Assembly: GCF_947179165.1 (NCBI RefSeq)
Contig: NC_077240.1
Span: 72,247,501-72,311,500 of the forward strand
Direction: 5' to 3'
Origin: Solanum dulcamara
Lineage: Eukaryota; Streptophyta; Magnoliopsida; Solanales; Solanaceae
Length of the DNA stretch: 64,000 nucleotides
The notes beneath the pieces were generated by a model. The model did no database searches. It was not told the DNA's origin and saw only the letters and a program-made list of their open reading frames with translations. Within the stretch, counting starts at the first letter, position 1, and each line of letters begins with the position of its first letter. This document shows, in pieces, positions 33,923-45,910 of this stretch. The translations under genes were made by a program, and so were the position numbers.

Positions 33923-36900
33923 TGATGAATTGAGTTGTAGTGGTTTGATAAATTTAATTTGAAAATTTTCGATTTAAAAATATTAATAAAAACTTAAAAT
34001 GAAAATTTGATAATTTTATTTATATTTGAATAAGATTCTAAGACCACGTTGATTTTATATTTTGAAATGACTCTTTGGTTATAATAATCTTGTATGTATA
34101 ACTTGCTTGATTTCTAAAACATGTTAAAGTCCTAAATTTAATTTTATCTTTATTGATATTTGAGTAGAATAACTCTCTTTTTTTAAAAAAATGTCTTGAA
34201 GTTTAAAAGTTCTAAAATTACGATAAAGTGAAAAAGTTGTAATCATTTTCAAAAAATTATAAGTATTAAATTTAAAATTTTAAATCTTTATATTTCAATA
34301 TTATTTTTATCTTGTAGTTTGATTTTGAACTCTTTTTAAAAATTGTATATTTAAATTTTAAAACTCTTACAATCAAGAAAAAGTGGAGAAGTTCTAACCA
34401 TCTCAAAAACTGTTTAGTATTAAATTCAAATTTTAAACTTTAATTTTTCAATTAATTTTTTTTAATCATTTCAAGATAAAATATTTGTTGTTAAACCAAA
34501 ATTCAAAATTTTGAATTGATTAAGATAAAAGTATGAAATTGAAATATTTAAAATATAATCTCTATGTACAGTAAATAAAATGATGAAATGGATTTTTTGA
34601 GCTTACGGGATCTTATCTGAAATTTGTATGAATTTCAATTTAATTAAGTGTGGATTTTTCAGTCTTAGAAGGCTTTCGCCATTGTTGTAGAACGATTATG
34701 TACGCTTTATTTTCATAAGTTTAAAGTAAAATTCCAATGTATTAATTTAAAATTTAAATTAGGCGAAACTTATTGATTTTGATAATAATTGGTTGGGTGG
34801 GGGTGGGGTGGGGTGGGGTGGGGGGTGTTCCATGATGACATTCATACAAATATACTCCTCCAATCACTTTTGTTGGTGTACTATACTAAACAAATTTATT
34901 CACATATTTAATTAATATATAAGAGATAATTTATCATTATATACATATTTTTCTTATTAAGTATTATTATTTATTTTCTAATGAATACGATGACTTATAA
35001 TAATTAAGGATGATATAGTAGTAAAATTTTTATTTTATTATTAATTATTAATTTATATATGACACCATTTAATTGATACAAAGTTTAAGAATAAAGAAAC
35101 TCTCACTGATCAGGTTTATTTAAATTGATTTACCAACATGAAATGTAATTCGAATTTGTCATATAGTGATTGCAATGATATTAACCAAAAATATATGCAG
35201 TGTTCAACCTCCTCACATGTATCTTCTTCTTCTATTATTTTTTTAATTAGTGATAAATATCCAATCAACATTTTTAATTTATTACTTTATCAAAATCTGA
35301 TTTTTAATTTTTTTTTAAAAAATATTAAAAAGTAAATTACCTTTATATAATAAGCATGCAAGGCCCCAAAATAATATGTAGTAATACGTATTTGTATTTG
35401 AATGACTGATAACAATTCCACCAACACATTTGGTCTTTAACTTTGGTGAGGTTACGATAATATAATTTATCCTCAAAAATTTGCAAAAAAATTTAAAAAA
35501 TGTTGAACTAGATTTCACTCTAACAAATTAAAATTTTTACATTGCTTTGAGGGTAGATTTTTATTCTGTTCAAGCAACATTTATTTTATGAAAAATATCC
35601 TTGAGATTAGCTCCTATTATAAAATATATATATCATTGAATGAGGAATAGTTAAAAGAAAGAAGCCTAACCTAGAATATCTTGTTTCCTTCACATATCCA
35701 TTAATTTTTTTTTTATAGATATATAGCATAAAAAGTACATATAAAAAAATTAAAAATATTGCATCCCTACCTAAAGAGAATTCTAATGGGAGTGAGAGCC
35801 ATGAGTTTGTAAATAAAATTAAATTAAATTATGACATGCTATAATTTTCTGGATAAATATGATTTGCATTAGAATAAACGAATTATAAAATAAGAGAACT
35901 TACCATATGATTTCTTTGAATGTATTTATGTGAAATTCCGAATATATGCATTGAATTACAATAAAAATTAAGGTAAGAAGTTAGGATAACCTAAAATCCC
36001 CCTAATCAAAATAGAAATGACTAATTTAGTGAATAGATAATCATCTTCTCTTTATCAAAAGAATAGGAGAACATAAATAACATTAATTATTCTCATTCCA
36101 TTCCGCTTCCCCAATAATACTATTTGAAGGTCGATATGCAATATAACACAGAAAAATTTGATAATGAAATAGTTTATTAATATATAAATCTGAAGTTATA
36201 TTATTATTTTATCTTGATCCAAGTTAATTAAGTTGACTACTAATCCACCAAAATTTATTTATAACATCATGTTAATTGGACCACAAAAATACAAAAGAAG
36301 GGGCATAACAAAATATTACCAAGTCAATTTTTACAATTTGTTTTTTGAAGAAAAAAAAAGGCTATAAAATATCAATTAAATTTGATACACGATCAAAAGT
36401 ATTTACAAACACTAAGACTCACCTCATCTTTTAAAAGCGGCAGGATATTGAAGAAAATGTCGACTTTCTTCTTGTCAAATTTATTCTATCCAATATTCAT
36501 AGAAAGCAAAACCTCTGTTATAGGATCAACAAAATTATAAAATGAAATAAAAACAAAACTTTATAAAATACAATAAGGAGAAAAGAGGATAAACACACTA
36601 AACGCTCTTTGGTATCAATAGAAATTGTTGGATTCGAGAACAATCTGAAAATAGTAGGTTTTAACCTTATAAGAAGATAAGAAGATGTGGGAGATGGAGT
36701 TAAGGGTAGTTTATATTTTTCAAATACGTGGGTTATGAGAATAGGTTTTTTCTACGGATAAGATTAGGTAGTTATCTTTTAAAATTGATTATTTAGACAT
36801 TGACACTTGACAGATTTATTTGGTATGTTTTTTTTAGAACCGTATTTTTTATTATTTTTTTTAAAAATTTTATGTTTGAAATTTGTTTTTTATTTTCAGA

Positions 36901-37869
36901 TTGTACATTAATTTTTTTTAGTATTTGAAATTCCTTTCCTATGGTATATAGATATATCGAAGATAATATAATGCAACGTGTTAATTTAATTTCTCGACAT
37001 TCAATATTCTAGTGTTAATTATATTAGTATAGTGCTAATTATATTAGTATTCGTACCCGTCAACCAATTATTGTAATAAATCTATTATTCTATATATCAA
37101 ATATTTAAAATTATCACAGTTAAGTCATCGAACTCAAGTATTCACCTGTTTAGGTGTTTAATTGAAATGTTTTCTTATCAAAGTTATAGCTTTAAAAAAA
37201 TCACTTATGTTTGAGGGGGTAAATGCTATTATAAATATATATTTTTATTGATTTAAACTTCTTAAGACCAATTTTATTGGACCTTTTCAGGAATATTAAT
37301 TTTTGAAATGCTTAAATTATTACAGGGATAGAAGAGGTCATGTAGTCAACTTAGGGTGTTTTATCCATAAAGCGTTTACATATAATTCATATGTATCAAA
37401 ACAACATAGTTATTATTTATACAAATTGTTATTGATTAATTAGGTGTGTACGTATATCATGCAAAAGATAATGGATGAGATCGAACATGCTTTGATCAAA
37501 ATTAATTTTAAGATTTATATCTTTAAATAAAAGATTCAATGTCGATCTTTACTTTAGTTTTAAAAAGAATTATCTAAAAATTCAATTGAGATGTTGTGAA
37601 ATACACAAAATGGACTGCCCTAAGCTAAAAGAAACACATTCATTTTAGTTTTTTTTTTTTTAAACAAAACGTCAATAGCGCTAACAAATTTCACAACCTT
37701 TAACTTTTGATACCCCAATATTTAACGAATTACGCTAATTTTATTTTTTTAAAATCAAAATCAATATATTGTATTACTAATTTTTTTTATGTAGTTGTCA
37801 AGAGTTAATAAATACACACCATGTTCACCTCCAACAGAAATGAGTTGTGTTGTTTGGGTGAGGCGATTC
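33923..37869. other. AT-rich intergenic DNA without recognisable genes
   Basis: Long AT-rich stretches carry no coding potential. The G-rich motif at 34791-34828 stands out. The short frames at 35138 and 35315 look fortuitous. Old transposon remnants are likely but I could not assign any. Confidence 0.5.
34791..34828 (+). other. G-quadruplex-forming motif (GGGGT repeats)
   Basis: Six runs of three or more G are separated by single T (GGGTGGGGGTGGGGTGGGGT and on to GGGGGG). This fits the G3+N1-7 quadruplex rule several times over, in a setting that is otherwise AT-rich. Confidence 0.8.
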
Positions 37870-37876
37870 ATCCAAG

Positions 37877-39110
37877 CAAACAAATAAGAAAGATTCTTGA
37901 AATCCTTTCTAATCCTGGAAAAGCAAAGTTGATGTCATTACAGAGGCAAGGAATCTGCAAACTCTCGTCATGAATGAGCTGATTAGAAACCTACAAACTC
38001 ACGAATTGAACAAGCAACATAATCACTTCCAGAAAGATCCAAAAAAGGAGAATACCTTGGCCCTCAAAGCCGCTCAAGGAGGGTTGAGTGAAGGGAATGA
38101 AGATATGAGCTATCTTATCCGAAGATTTCATAAAATGATAAGAAGAAATGAAGGTTTCATAAGAAGAGAAAATGCAAGCAAGTCCTCAAATGAAAATGAT
38201 CTTTGTCCCAAATGTGGAAAATCTTGTCATTTTATTTGAGATTGTCCAATGCACAAGGGTGAATACAAGAATTATGTTAAAACTAGTGGTGACAAGGACC
38301 AATGGAGGGACCAGGTCCTAGACAAGTCCAGGAGAAGAGATGATATCGATTATGTTGTCAAACAAGCTCTTGCTGCTTGCGAGGACTCGTCGAGTAAATA
38401 TGATAAATTGAAGCACTCTGAAGATGCATCAATGATGGATGTTGATGATGATGATAATGTGTTCATCTAAATTTTTGCTCTCATTGGAAAATTAGACGAT
38501 GATGAGGATGATGAGGTGACACTTCTTGACATTAAGCAAAATCTTAATAACTATTCACTGAAAAAACTAAAAAGTCTAACTAAGGTTCTGATTGACTCAC
38601 TCTATGAGCTCACAACTGAAAAGGATGCTTTGAGTGATAGTCTAAACATCTTTTATAGTAAAAAATTACTTTAATTGCTCAACTTTCTAATTTTGGAGAA
38701 AAATTGACTTTAGTAAGTGTTAAAAATATAGATCTTAAGGAGAAGTTGAAAAGAACTCATGAGCCTATTTCAAAAGGAAAAAGTGAGGCTAGTAGAATCT
38801 TGAACTTGAAAAGAGGTTGAAGAGGTCTAAACTAAATCTTTCAGTGTCTCTAGAAAGAAATTCTCAGTTAGAGAAGAACCTGGCCTAGATTAAAGAAGAG
38901 CTTAACAAATCACTTAAGTGGATTGCACCCTCTAAAATAATGAAAAAGGCCTAGGATGTCAAATTATTAATCCTTCATATAATTTTCATAGTAAGTATGT
39001 GTCTGTATTTAACAATCTGTTGTGTATTCATGGTGGTAGAAAAGATCATCTTATGAAAGATTGTCAACCCTGATTAAAGATTGGTAAAAGTTTTCCAAGT
39101 TATTTTGAAT
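37877..39110 (+). pseudogene. Sirevirus-like gag remnant with coiled coil and two zinc knuckles
   Basis: Gag residues begin near RKILEIL (37885) and continue, after a frameshift, as MNELIRNLQTHEL (37970). A first knuckle CPKCGKSCHFI, followed by a TGA and then DCP, lies at 38208-38250. An acidic stretch (MDVDDDDN, then DDDEDDEVTLLDIKQNL) and a leucine/lysine coiled-coil-like stretch run to 38960. A second knuckle near 39025-39065 reads CIHGGRKDHLMKDC, with Gly for the second Cys. The long coiled-coil C-terminal Gag is a feature I associate with Sirevirus Gag in nightshades. Confidence 0.65.
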
Positions 39111-39289
39111 AGAAGAGAAAGTTTAGAAGGGAGACTGGTCTTGCTTCTAAAGATATGAAATTCAGACTGTCTGCTTGGACTAAAAACCAGTTGATTACAC
39201 CCTTATCTTTTTATTGAGAACTCAAACTTAAGTGGGATTCCAAAACTAAAAAATGATCTTGCTATGTAGGAGAGAGTAGTGGGAAGTAG

Positions 39290-40510
39290 CCATTTTTGGT
39301 TCATAGATAATGAATGTTCCAAGCACATGAATGAAAAAAAACTGAAACTTTCTCTCACTTAAGGCATTTCAAGGTAGAGGTGTCTCTTTTGGAAATGCAA
39401 AGAAGGAATATATTCAGGGTGTTGGAAAGATGAAGATCTGTTGAACACGCTATTGAAGATGTGTATTGTGAGCAGGTTGAAGTACTTTGTGACAAAGGAA
39501 ATGAAGTTAGATTTCTTTTGAATTGCAGCATTGGTCACAAACCTTCTTTCTTAAAATGTGGTCCTGACTGTAAAAAAAGTGCAAGAATATGTACGTGGAT
39601 GACTTAAACTCAGTTTTTGGGGATGATCTTACATGTCTAAAGTGTGAGTGCTAATTTATGAGATATTAGTGCTTCTCTTCTCAACAAACTGATTTCAAGG
39701 GACCTGGTCCGTGGTGTACCAAATATTAAATTTGCAGATAATAAAATTTGTGATGAATGTGTCAAAGGCAAACAGACCAAGTCAACACTACTAGAACTCT
39801 CAAATTAGTTCACATGGACTTTTGTGGACCTATAAAGGTTCAAAGCAGAGGAATAAAGAAATGCATCCTATTTATTGTTGATGACTTCTCAAGATTCACT
39901 TAGACCATGTTTCTAAGGTCTAAAGATGAAACTTTTGAAGTCCTGATGATCTTTGCTAAGTAGATTCAGATGAACCTGAACGATAAAATTGTTGGGATCA
40001 AGTCTGACCATAAAACAAAATTCAAAAAATGCAAAAGTAGAGAATTTCTATGCAGATCATGGGATAAGTCATAACTTCTCATCTCCTAAAACTCCTCAAC
40101 AAAATGGCATGGTTGAAAGGAAGAACAGAACCTTAGTTGATATTGCTAAAATCATGTTAATTGATGCTGATCTTTCAAAGAATTTCTAGACTGAAGCTGT
40201 CAACACTGCATGTTATGTCACCAACATAGTCTTAATTAGGTCAATTCTAAATAAAACTCCTAATGAATTGTTGAACAATCAAGAGCCTAAGTTAAGCTAC
40301 TTAAGAGATTTTTGGTTGCAAATATTTTATTTTGAATAAAGGAAAGGATGATTTTGGAAAATTTGATCCTAAGAGTGATGAAGGTTCGTGGGATATTCAT
40401 CACTTTGTAAAGCTTACAGGGTATACAAAAAGCGAACACTATGTGTTGAAGAAAGCATTCAATTCATCTTTGATGAATCGGGAGATATGAAGAAGCAGAA
40501 GTACCTGGTC
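39290..40510 (+). pseudogene. Sirevirus-like protease-integrase remnant, first copy
   Basis: A protease-like WFIDNECSKHM lies at 39297-39330. The integrase core begins LVHMDFCGPIKVQSRGIKKC at about 39807 and continues IVDDFSRFT, then, after frame changes, SPKTPQQNGMVERKNRTLVDIAKIM (about 40085-40160) and CYVTNIVLI. The sequence leaves recognisable pol at about 40510, well before any RT. Many stops and frameshifts are present. Confidence 0.7.
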
Positions 40511-40679
40511 CATTTTGATATGTTAGTTTCATCCCTTTTGATATTATTAAGCTTGTATCTTGGATAAAGAACATTAGCAACCAGATAAAATCTGCTAACC
40601 AACTGTTGTACCAATCAACTAAACAATGATGATAAATGTTTCACTACAAGTGTGTTTGGTATGGAGGAGAAAACAAATT

Positions 40680-40784
40680 GTTCCTTTGGAGACATCCGAT
40701 AAAATTGGAACAATACAATGAAGATTAGCATGGCCCCCGCGCAAGGATGACACACAAAAATAAAAAAAATAGACCAAATTATTT
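40680..40784 (+). pseudogene. U6 snRNA retropseudogene
   Basis: It matches plant U6 snRNA from its first G: GTTCCTTTGGAGACATCCGA, then AAAATTGGAACAATACA, GAAGATTAGCATGGCCCCCG and CGCAAGGATGACAC, down to a decayed GACCAAATT end. The length of ~105 bases fits U6 (about 102 nt). Most changes are transitions. No U6 promoter (USE/TATA) lies upstream, so this is a reverse-transcribed copy and not a transcribed gene. It begins on the base directly after a 10-base TSD, and a SINE follows it within the same insertion. Confidence 0.85.
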
Positions 40785-40789
40785 ACCAA

Positions 40790-40975
40790 CAGGGGTTGTG
40801 GTGGAGTGGTAAGTGCTCCTTCATCCTTAAATAAAAGTCTCGGGTTCGAGTCCCCTTGGGTACAGAGTCGCCTTTGTTAGGGAGCTCTTTACCCCATAAT
40901 GTGAGACTTTTTGATGCGAATTCAGATTTAATCGGGATCAAATGTGGGTACTAGACACCAGGTGGAAAGCCAAAA
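40790..40975 (+). mobile_element. tRNA-derived SINE (SolS-like), 3' partner of the U6 copy
   Basis: Pol III box A (TGGTGGAGTGG, 40799-40809) and box B (GGTTCGAGTCC, 40843-40853) are spaced as in tRNA. They are followed by a body with GGGAGCTCTTTACCCC and CAGGTGGAAAGCC and an A-rich tail at 40972-40979. The head and body are like the Solanaceae tRNA-derived SINEs. The right TSD AAAACAAGTT (40976-40985) overlaps the tail, and the left TSD AAAACAAATT (40670-40679) lies before the U6 part, so U6 and SINE form one insert. Confidence 0.85.
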
Positions 40976-41415
40976 AAAACAAGTTAATTAAAAATCAAGA
41001 AAATTACTTCATTAGTGGCAATAGAGAAAATAAGTTTCATAATTGACGTACAAAGTTCCTTTTTCTTCCCACTCCAAGCGCCCCCAGAACCGCAAAAAAT
41101 AAGCAAGAAAGTCACCTATTTTTTCTTAAACAAAACCCTTTTTCTTCTTACCAAACACCCCTATAGTTAAAATGTATGGAAAATGAATTGTATGTTGTAA
41201 AATTGTTGTACAAATCACAAAAATCATAGAAAATTCTTGAAAGCTCGAAGCATGTATAACCCTGTCCTTAAAAGATATTTGTTTAGACTTTTCTTTAATT
41301 TCTGTTCTTTGGTTTACTTCTGTTGCAATGCAGAAGAGGATTGTAGTGGTAGACTCTTTTACCACCCCCATTCATCTATTAATCTTTTTGGTCATTTTTC
41401 TTCTGTATTATTATA

Positions 41416-41651
41416 CTTCATCTATCTCATTTTATGTGGTACCTTTTGACTTGACATGATATTTAAAAAAAAGAGAAAAACTTTTGAAATTTGTGGTTAA
41501 AATAATCCTTAGATATTTGCGTGACTACAAATCATTTCATAAGTGTAACAAGGGAATTTTAAAGTTAAATTCTTTATAAAAATGGTAAGGTGACATTATT
41601 TTTGACGCGGACTAAAAACAAAAGGTGATACATAAAATGGGAGGGAGAGGG
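41416..41651. mobile_element. Stowaway-like MITE
   Basis: A 236-bp element is flanked by TA (41414-41415 and 41652-41653). Its ends, CATCTATCTCATTTTATGTG and CATAAAATGGGAGGGAGAGG, are inverted matches of the common plant CTCCCTCCGTCCC-type terminus. There is no coding capacity; it would have been moved by a Tc1/mariner transposase supplied elsewhere. Confidence 0.75.
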
Positions 41652-41653
41652 TA

Positions 41654-42029
41654 TTATACGGTATATTTCCCCTTTTTTGCATTATGGTGTTGTTTTTAAC
41701 TTTTCTTAAAATCCTTGAACATGTAAGTTGTCAATACACTATTATGCATAAAAACTTGGGAAAAGAATAGTTATATCCCAAAAAAGTAAAATATTTACTC
41801 TTAAATGCTTCATTTATGTCATAGCTCTTTTCTATTTTAAAATGGTATGCCCTTTTTGTCCTTTTCTAATACCATCACAGTATATTACAGTATGTGTATA
41901 TATTCTTATGGTATCAAAGAGTAATTGAGCAGTATCTTCGTTGAAGGATTGTTTCTTCCTCCTTGATACCATCAAAGTATAATATACTTTGGTGGTATCA
42001 AAGAGTAACTGTGCAGTATTTTTATTGAG
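41654..42029. other. Non-coding filler between MITE and second pre-integrase segment
   Basis: TGGTATCAAAGAGTAA occurs twice (about 41911 and 41994) with CAGTATTTTT-type text after each, a short local direct repeat. No gene is seen. Confidence 0.5.
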
Positions 42030-42580
42030 TGGTAGTGTCTCCTTTGAAAATGGCAAAAAGGGATACATTCTTGGAATTGGAAGAATTGGGAAGTCAGTGG
42101 AACACTCTATTAAAGATGTGTATTAGTACAACTTGCTAAGTGTCTCACAGATCTGTGATAAAGGGAATGAGGTTAGATTTACCTCTGAGAAGTACATTAT
42201 CACTAATCTGTCTTCTCAAGAAGCAATTCTAAGTGCAAGAAGGTGCAAAATATGTATGTGGCTGATTTGAACTCTGCAAAAGGAGAATCTCACTTGTCTC
42301 AAAGTTCAAGATTAGAGTGCTGATATTTGGCATAGAAGGCTTGGACATGCAAGTACTTCTCTGCTAAACAAATTTGTGTCAAGGGACCTGATTCGTGGTC
42401 TTCCAAAAATAAAATTTGGTGATAACAAAGTATGTGATACATGTATCAAGGGAAAATATACAAAAGCCTCATTCAATCATAAGAAAAAGAAGTGAACACC
42501 ACCAGGCCCCTTGAACTTATTCATATGGATCTGTATGGACCTATGAAAGTGCAAAGTCGAGGAGGATTCAGAAATCGATG
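42030..42580 (+). pseudogene. Second Sirevirus-like GAG-pre-integrase segment and start of integrase
   Basis: The sequence reads TVSFGNGKKGYILGIG-like text and then, from about 42325, WHRRLGHASTSLLNKF, followed by CDTCIKGKYTKASF, which keeps the HHCC zinc-binding residues. It then reaches the start of the integrase core (QSRGG-like) and breaks off at about 42570. It repeats the part of pol already present at 39400-39850 but is better preserved. Confidence 0.65.
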
Positions 42581-43212
42581 AACTTCTTCAAATTCAGAGG
42601 GACGGTCTTATGGAAGGCCCAATTGATGAAAACCTAACTCAAAAAATTTCTGATGAAGGAAAGGATAATGCAGATAACAAATGAGGACCTCGTCCCTCCT
42701 AAGATGCAAAATCAGATGACCAAGATCAGCCTAAATCTCAGTCTGGAGGTGTTGATTAAGATCATGAAAATGCTGACTAGTTCAACTAGATGCACCCAAC
42801 CCTCTTGTGGCTAGATCTGAAAAATAGGTATCCGAACTCTTGTTAATATAATTGTATTGAATTCAATCTCATACCATTGCAAGTATACACATATGGTAAG
42901 ATAGTTGAAGCAGGGAAAAGGGCAGGAAAAATATGTGCAAACTAACTTCCTACTTTACGAGAGGGACCTAGTCTCTACTCAGAGGTTAGCATTCCTAACA
43001 TTACTTTTAAATTATAAGTAAGAGTCATTGATATTGCCACGTGTCACTCATCCCCTTTCTAAAAAGGCATCTATCACATCCGATCACTCAAACGTCGCCT
43101 ACCCTAGGGACCTGAGACAACGTTTAACTTAACACTTCTTTCTTTTCTCTTCTAGAACTAAATTTAAGTTGTATCTTCTCTCTATCATATTTCATATTTA
43201 TCTCTCAAAATC
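42581..43212 (+). other. Decayed sequence between pol and the downstream ORF
   Basis: Acidic reading-frame relics (DEGKDNADNK, DDQDQPKSQSGG) occur near 42650-42770, which may be the end of a pol or a leader to the next ORF. Nothing else is assigned. Confidence 0.4.
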
Positions 43213-45474
43213 ATGTATCATACTCCTTCATCCTCAGAAAAAATCACAACTACTGATGACGGAACTCCAGTGTCCTATAAAATCAATACTCCTCCTTCCA
43301 CCCCTGTTCACTCACCTCTTCTTCCAACTGATTTGAAAACCCTAACTATTGAAGTTTTTTTCTCTCATGATCAAGTGCAAACTTGTATTTATACCACTCT
43401 TCCTTCTCCATCTTAAAAAGAAAAAACTCTCATTTGTTCTCCAACCGTTGTTGTCTCTCCTTCCCAAGGGTCATCTCAAAATATCTCTTATCATTTAGAG
43501 GTCAGGCCCGTCTTTCACCCTCTTGAAACTGAATCCTCCTTAAACTACACCTCAACCTCTCAATCTGGTTCCGTGTTATTAACCATGTCCGAGAGGCACT
43601 TTAATGGTGATTTTTTAGAAAAACATATCATAAGTTCAAACATTCTGATAGCAGGAGAAGATTGGGTTGTCAAAATCTTGACTGATATGAGATATAGTGG
43701 ACTTAAGCCACCCCTTGTTGATGAAAAAAATACTCGAAGCTTTCTAGGTTGCAATCACAACCCATTTTCAACCAACCCCTACATCTATTTTGCCTCAGGA
43801 CCCTATTGCAAATGCAAAAGAGGACGAAGATAATTTGTCTCTGGTTTTGGAAAGGAAAAAGGGTGCTAAGAACAACAAAGGTGCTGATGTGAAAGAAAAA
43901 GATATTATAAATGGTTGAAGTGGAAAGAGAAGATAAGTCCACCAAATAAAAGGGAAATGAGGAAATTGAAATGAAAAGTAAGGTAGTTGACAAAGTGAAG
44001 AAGTGATGGAGTCTAAAATATTAACCAAGAGCTACTCAACCATAGTGACTCAGAAGAAATTATTAAGTAATGCTATGGCTGCGAATAAGTCAAAAACATC
44101 CAAGAAGAGAAAGAAAATAACGACAATAGTGATTGATGATGAGGTTATTCCTGAGGAGAAAATTATCGATGTCTCCAAAAAAAAAGGGGAGAGTAAAACT
44201 GAATCCGATGATATTTTGAATGTTTGTTCGAAGGAGAAATGTATCCTTGAATCCAAATCCTTCAAAAGAAAAATATGTTACAAAACCAAAGGCTGACAAG
44301 AAAGAGAAAAATGAGAGATCAAAGTGAAGAAGGGAAGAAACCACTGTGGACCCTATTCTTGAGAAGGCTGAGAAGGGATCAGGTCTAGTAGCAAAGAAGA
44401 TGAAGGTTGAAAAGGAGCTGAGCAAAGATGAATGAATTGAAGTGTTAAAAACTCAAAAAGTTTTGAGGGGAAGAGTTTTTGAACCAGAGGTTAGAGAAAA
44501 ACCAGGTATGAGGGACCTAGTTGATGCTGTCAAAATTCAAGGATGGACGCATCTCTTCGAATGGCCTGTCCTAATTTTTTATGAACCTGAGTATGTGAGT
44601 TTTACTATAACAATAATTTTGATAAGGATTATAGTCTCAACACGATCGTGGGTTGGATTATGTTTCACCTATCTAAAGAGATATTGGGGAAAATTTTGAA
44701 AGTACCTAGAGAAGAATTGAGTCGATTGATAAGGTGATGCCTACTCACTCTTTTGTTCTTGAGGCAGGCAAAATGCTTGAATTGAGTCGTGTTGGGGTTT
44801 CCTAAGAAATTCTTGAAGGGACAGTATCAATTGTACTTGAGTTCATAAACAAAGTGTTGTTACCTAGGTCTGAAAAAAGGACAATGGCCTCATCTGCAGA
44901 CCTGTTCCTTATAAGGGCTTTAAGTAAACTTGACTCCATTAACCTTCCAGCCATTATGATGGAACATGTGTTTAAGACGATGGCAGTGAAGGATAGGAAA
45001 CATGGGTTGGGGTACGATTACCTACTGAACCTGGTATTTGATCATTTTGGAGTTAAAGTCAAAAAAGGGATTAAAGAAACAATTAAGCAAGTCTTCTATC
45101 AAACCACTCTTATTGAATATGAGTGTATTGAAGGAAGAACTGGGAACAAGGCTAAAACACAGGTCTCTAGTCTTATCGAACAACAAGAACGGTTGAATTA
45201 GGAACTTGAAGAAATAACAATGTCTCTTGTGAGTAGGGATGCTGAGATTGCCAGATTAAAGGCTCAGTTGTTGCATATTCAAAGTGAGGGACCAGGTTCA
45301 GGGGATACTTCTACATTGAGAGCTGAGAATGAGAGATTAAAGGCACATATTAGAGGCCTCAATGCAGAAGTCAAGAGCCTTACCCAGAAACTGATTCAGG
45401 CTCATGCTGATGGGAATACTAGAATGACCCTCCTTCTTCAGACCCTCAACCCTCTTAAACCTCCCTCATCCTAA
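43213..45474 (+). pseudogene. Additional ORF downstream of pol ('putative plant transposon protein' type), broken
   Basis: Open segments 43213-43416, 43573-43833, 44003-44296, 44442-44699, 44854-45201 and 45220-45474 run in one direction and follow each other, mostly with one stop or frameshift between them. Content in order: a Pro/Thr/Ser-rich N-terminus; a Lys/Glu-rich stretch near 44050-44440; a conserved block RVFEPEVREKPGM...GWTHLFEWPV (about 44470-44570); a block LLPRSEKRTMASSADLFLI...KLDSINLPAIMMEHV (44856-44970); and a C-terminal coiled coil (EIARLKAQLL, LRAENERLKAHI). I recall this kind of protein as a frequent extra ORF in Solanaceae retroelements. It occupies the env-like position, but I see no signal peptide or transmembrane pattern. 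Its function is unknown. Confidence 0.6.
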
Positions 45475-45721
45475 TCCTCTCAAACCATTTATTCCTTGCA
45501 TTATATTTTTGTCCAGTGGCAGTCTTGATAGTTCTTATGTGTAGTTTATTAACTATGTTTTGTAATATTATTCTCTAATTAATCAAGTGTTTGCCTCTTC
45601 TCTACTATTCTGTACTTGTTTTGTGTTATTTCCCTCATGTTTCGTTTCTTCCCTAGAGGCCATAGATTCTTGCCCAATTGCTTAATTTTTTCTTGGTTTA
45701 CTATGATCTGCTTTTATGATG

Positions 45722-45910
45722 CCAAAAGGGGGAAGTTATGTGTTCATGTTAATTAGGAAGCTATGTTTGAATTAAGTTGAAATTGTTTGGGACCTGGTCA
45801 TACTGATAGGGGGAATTGAGTCGTGTTCATAGTATGTCTCGAAGCTATGTGATAGGGGGAATTGAGTTGTGTTCATGGTATGTCTCAAAGTTATGTGACA
45901 GGGGGAACTG
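45722..45910 (+). repeat. Repeated polypurine tracts upstream of the Sirevirus-like 3' LTR
   Basis: AAAAGGGGGAAG at 45724-45735 is followed by two ~46-bp tandem units (45805-45850, 45851-45896), each starting GATAGGGGGAATTGAG, and by a third partial one (GACAGGGGGAACTG, 45897-45910). The final PPT, AAAAGGGGGGAAA (48134-48146), now lies beyond the inserted solo LTR. Multiple PPTs are reported for Sireviruses. Confidence 0.7.

Larger units (their letters stand above)
40519..41330 (+). repeat. Duplicated segment, copy 2 (carries the U6-SINE insertion)
   Basis: It matches 29534-30105 from GATATGTTAGTTTCATCCC to TTGGTTTACTTCTGTTGCA. The extra length is explained by the insertion at 40680-40975 plus a 40-base block near 40590-40635. 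It is flanked on both sides by Sirevirus-like sequence. Confidence 0.85.

Noticed and set aside
33585..33923. Long open frames of Val/Tyr/Ile or Thr repeats on both strands
   Set aside because: They are translations of the trinucleotide microsatellite, with no gene features around them.
40680..40784. Functional U6 snRNA gene
   Set aside because: It lacks an upstream USE and TATA, has mutations in conserved positions, and is bounded by a TSD.
40799..40870. A tRNA gene
   Set aside because: Boxes A and B are present, but the cloverleaf is not convincing and a SINE body with a tail follows.
43213..45474. A host gene or a true env gene
   Set aside because: It sits between pol and the 3' LTR with retroelement PPTs after it, and it has no signal peptide or membrane segments.
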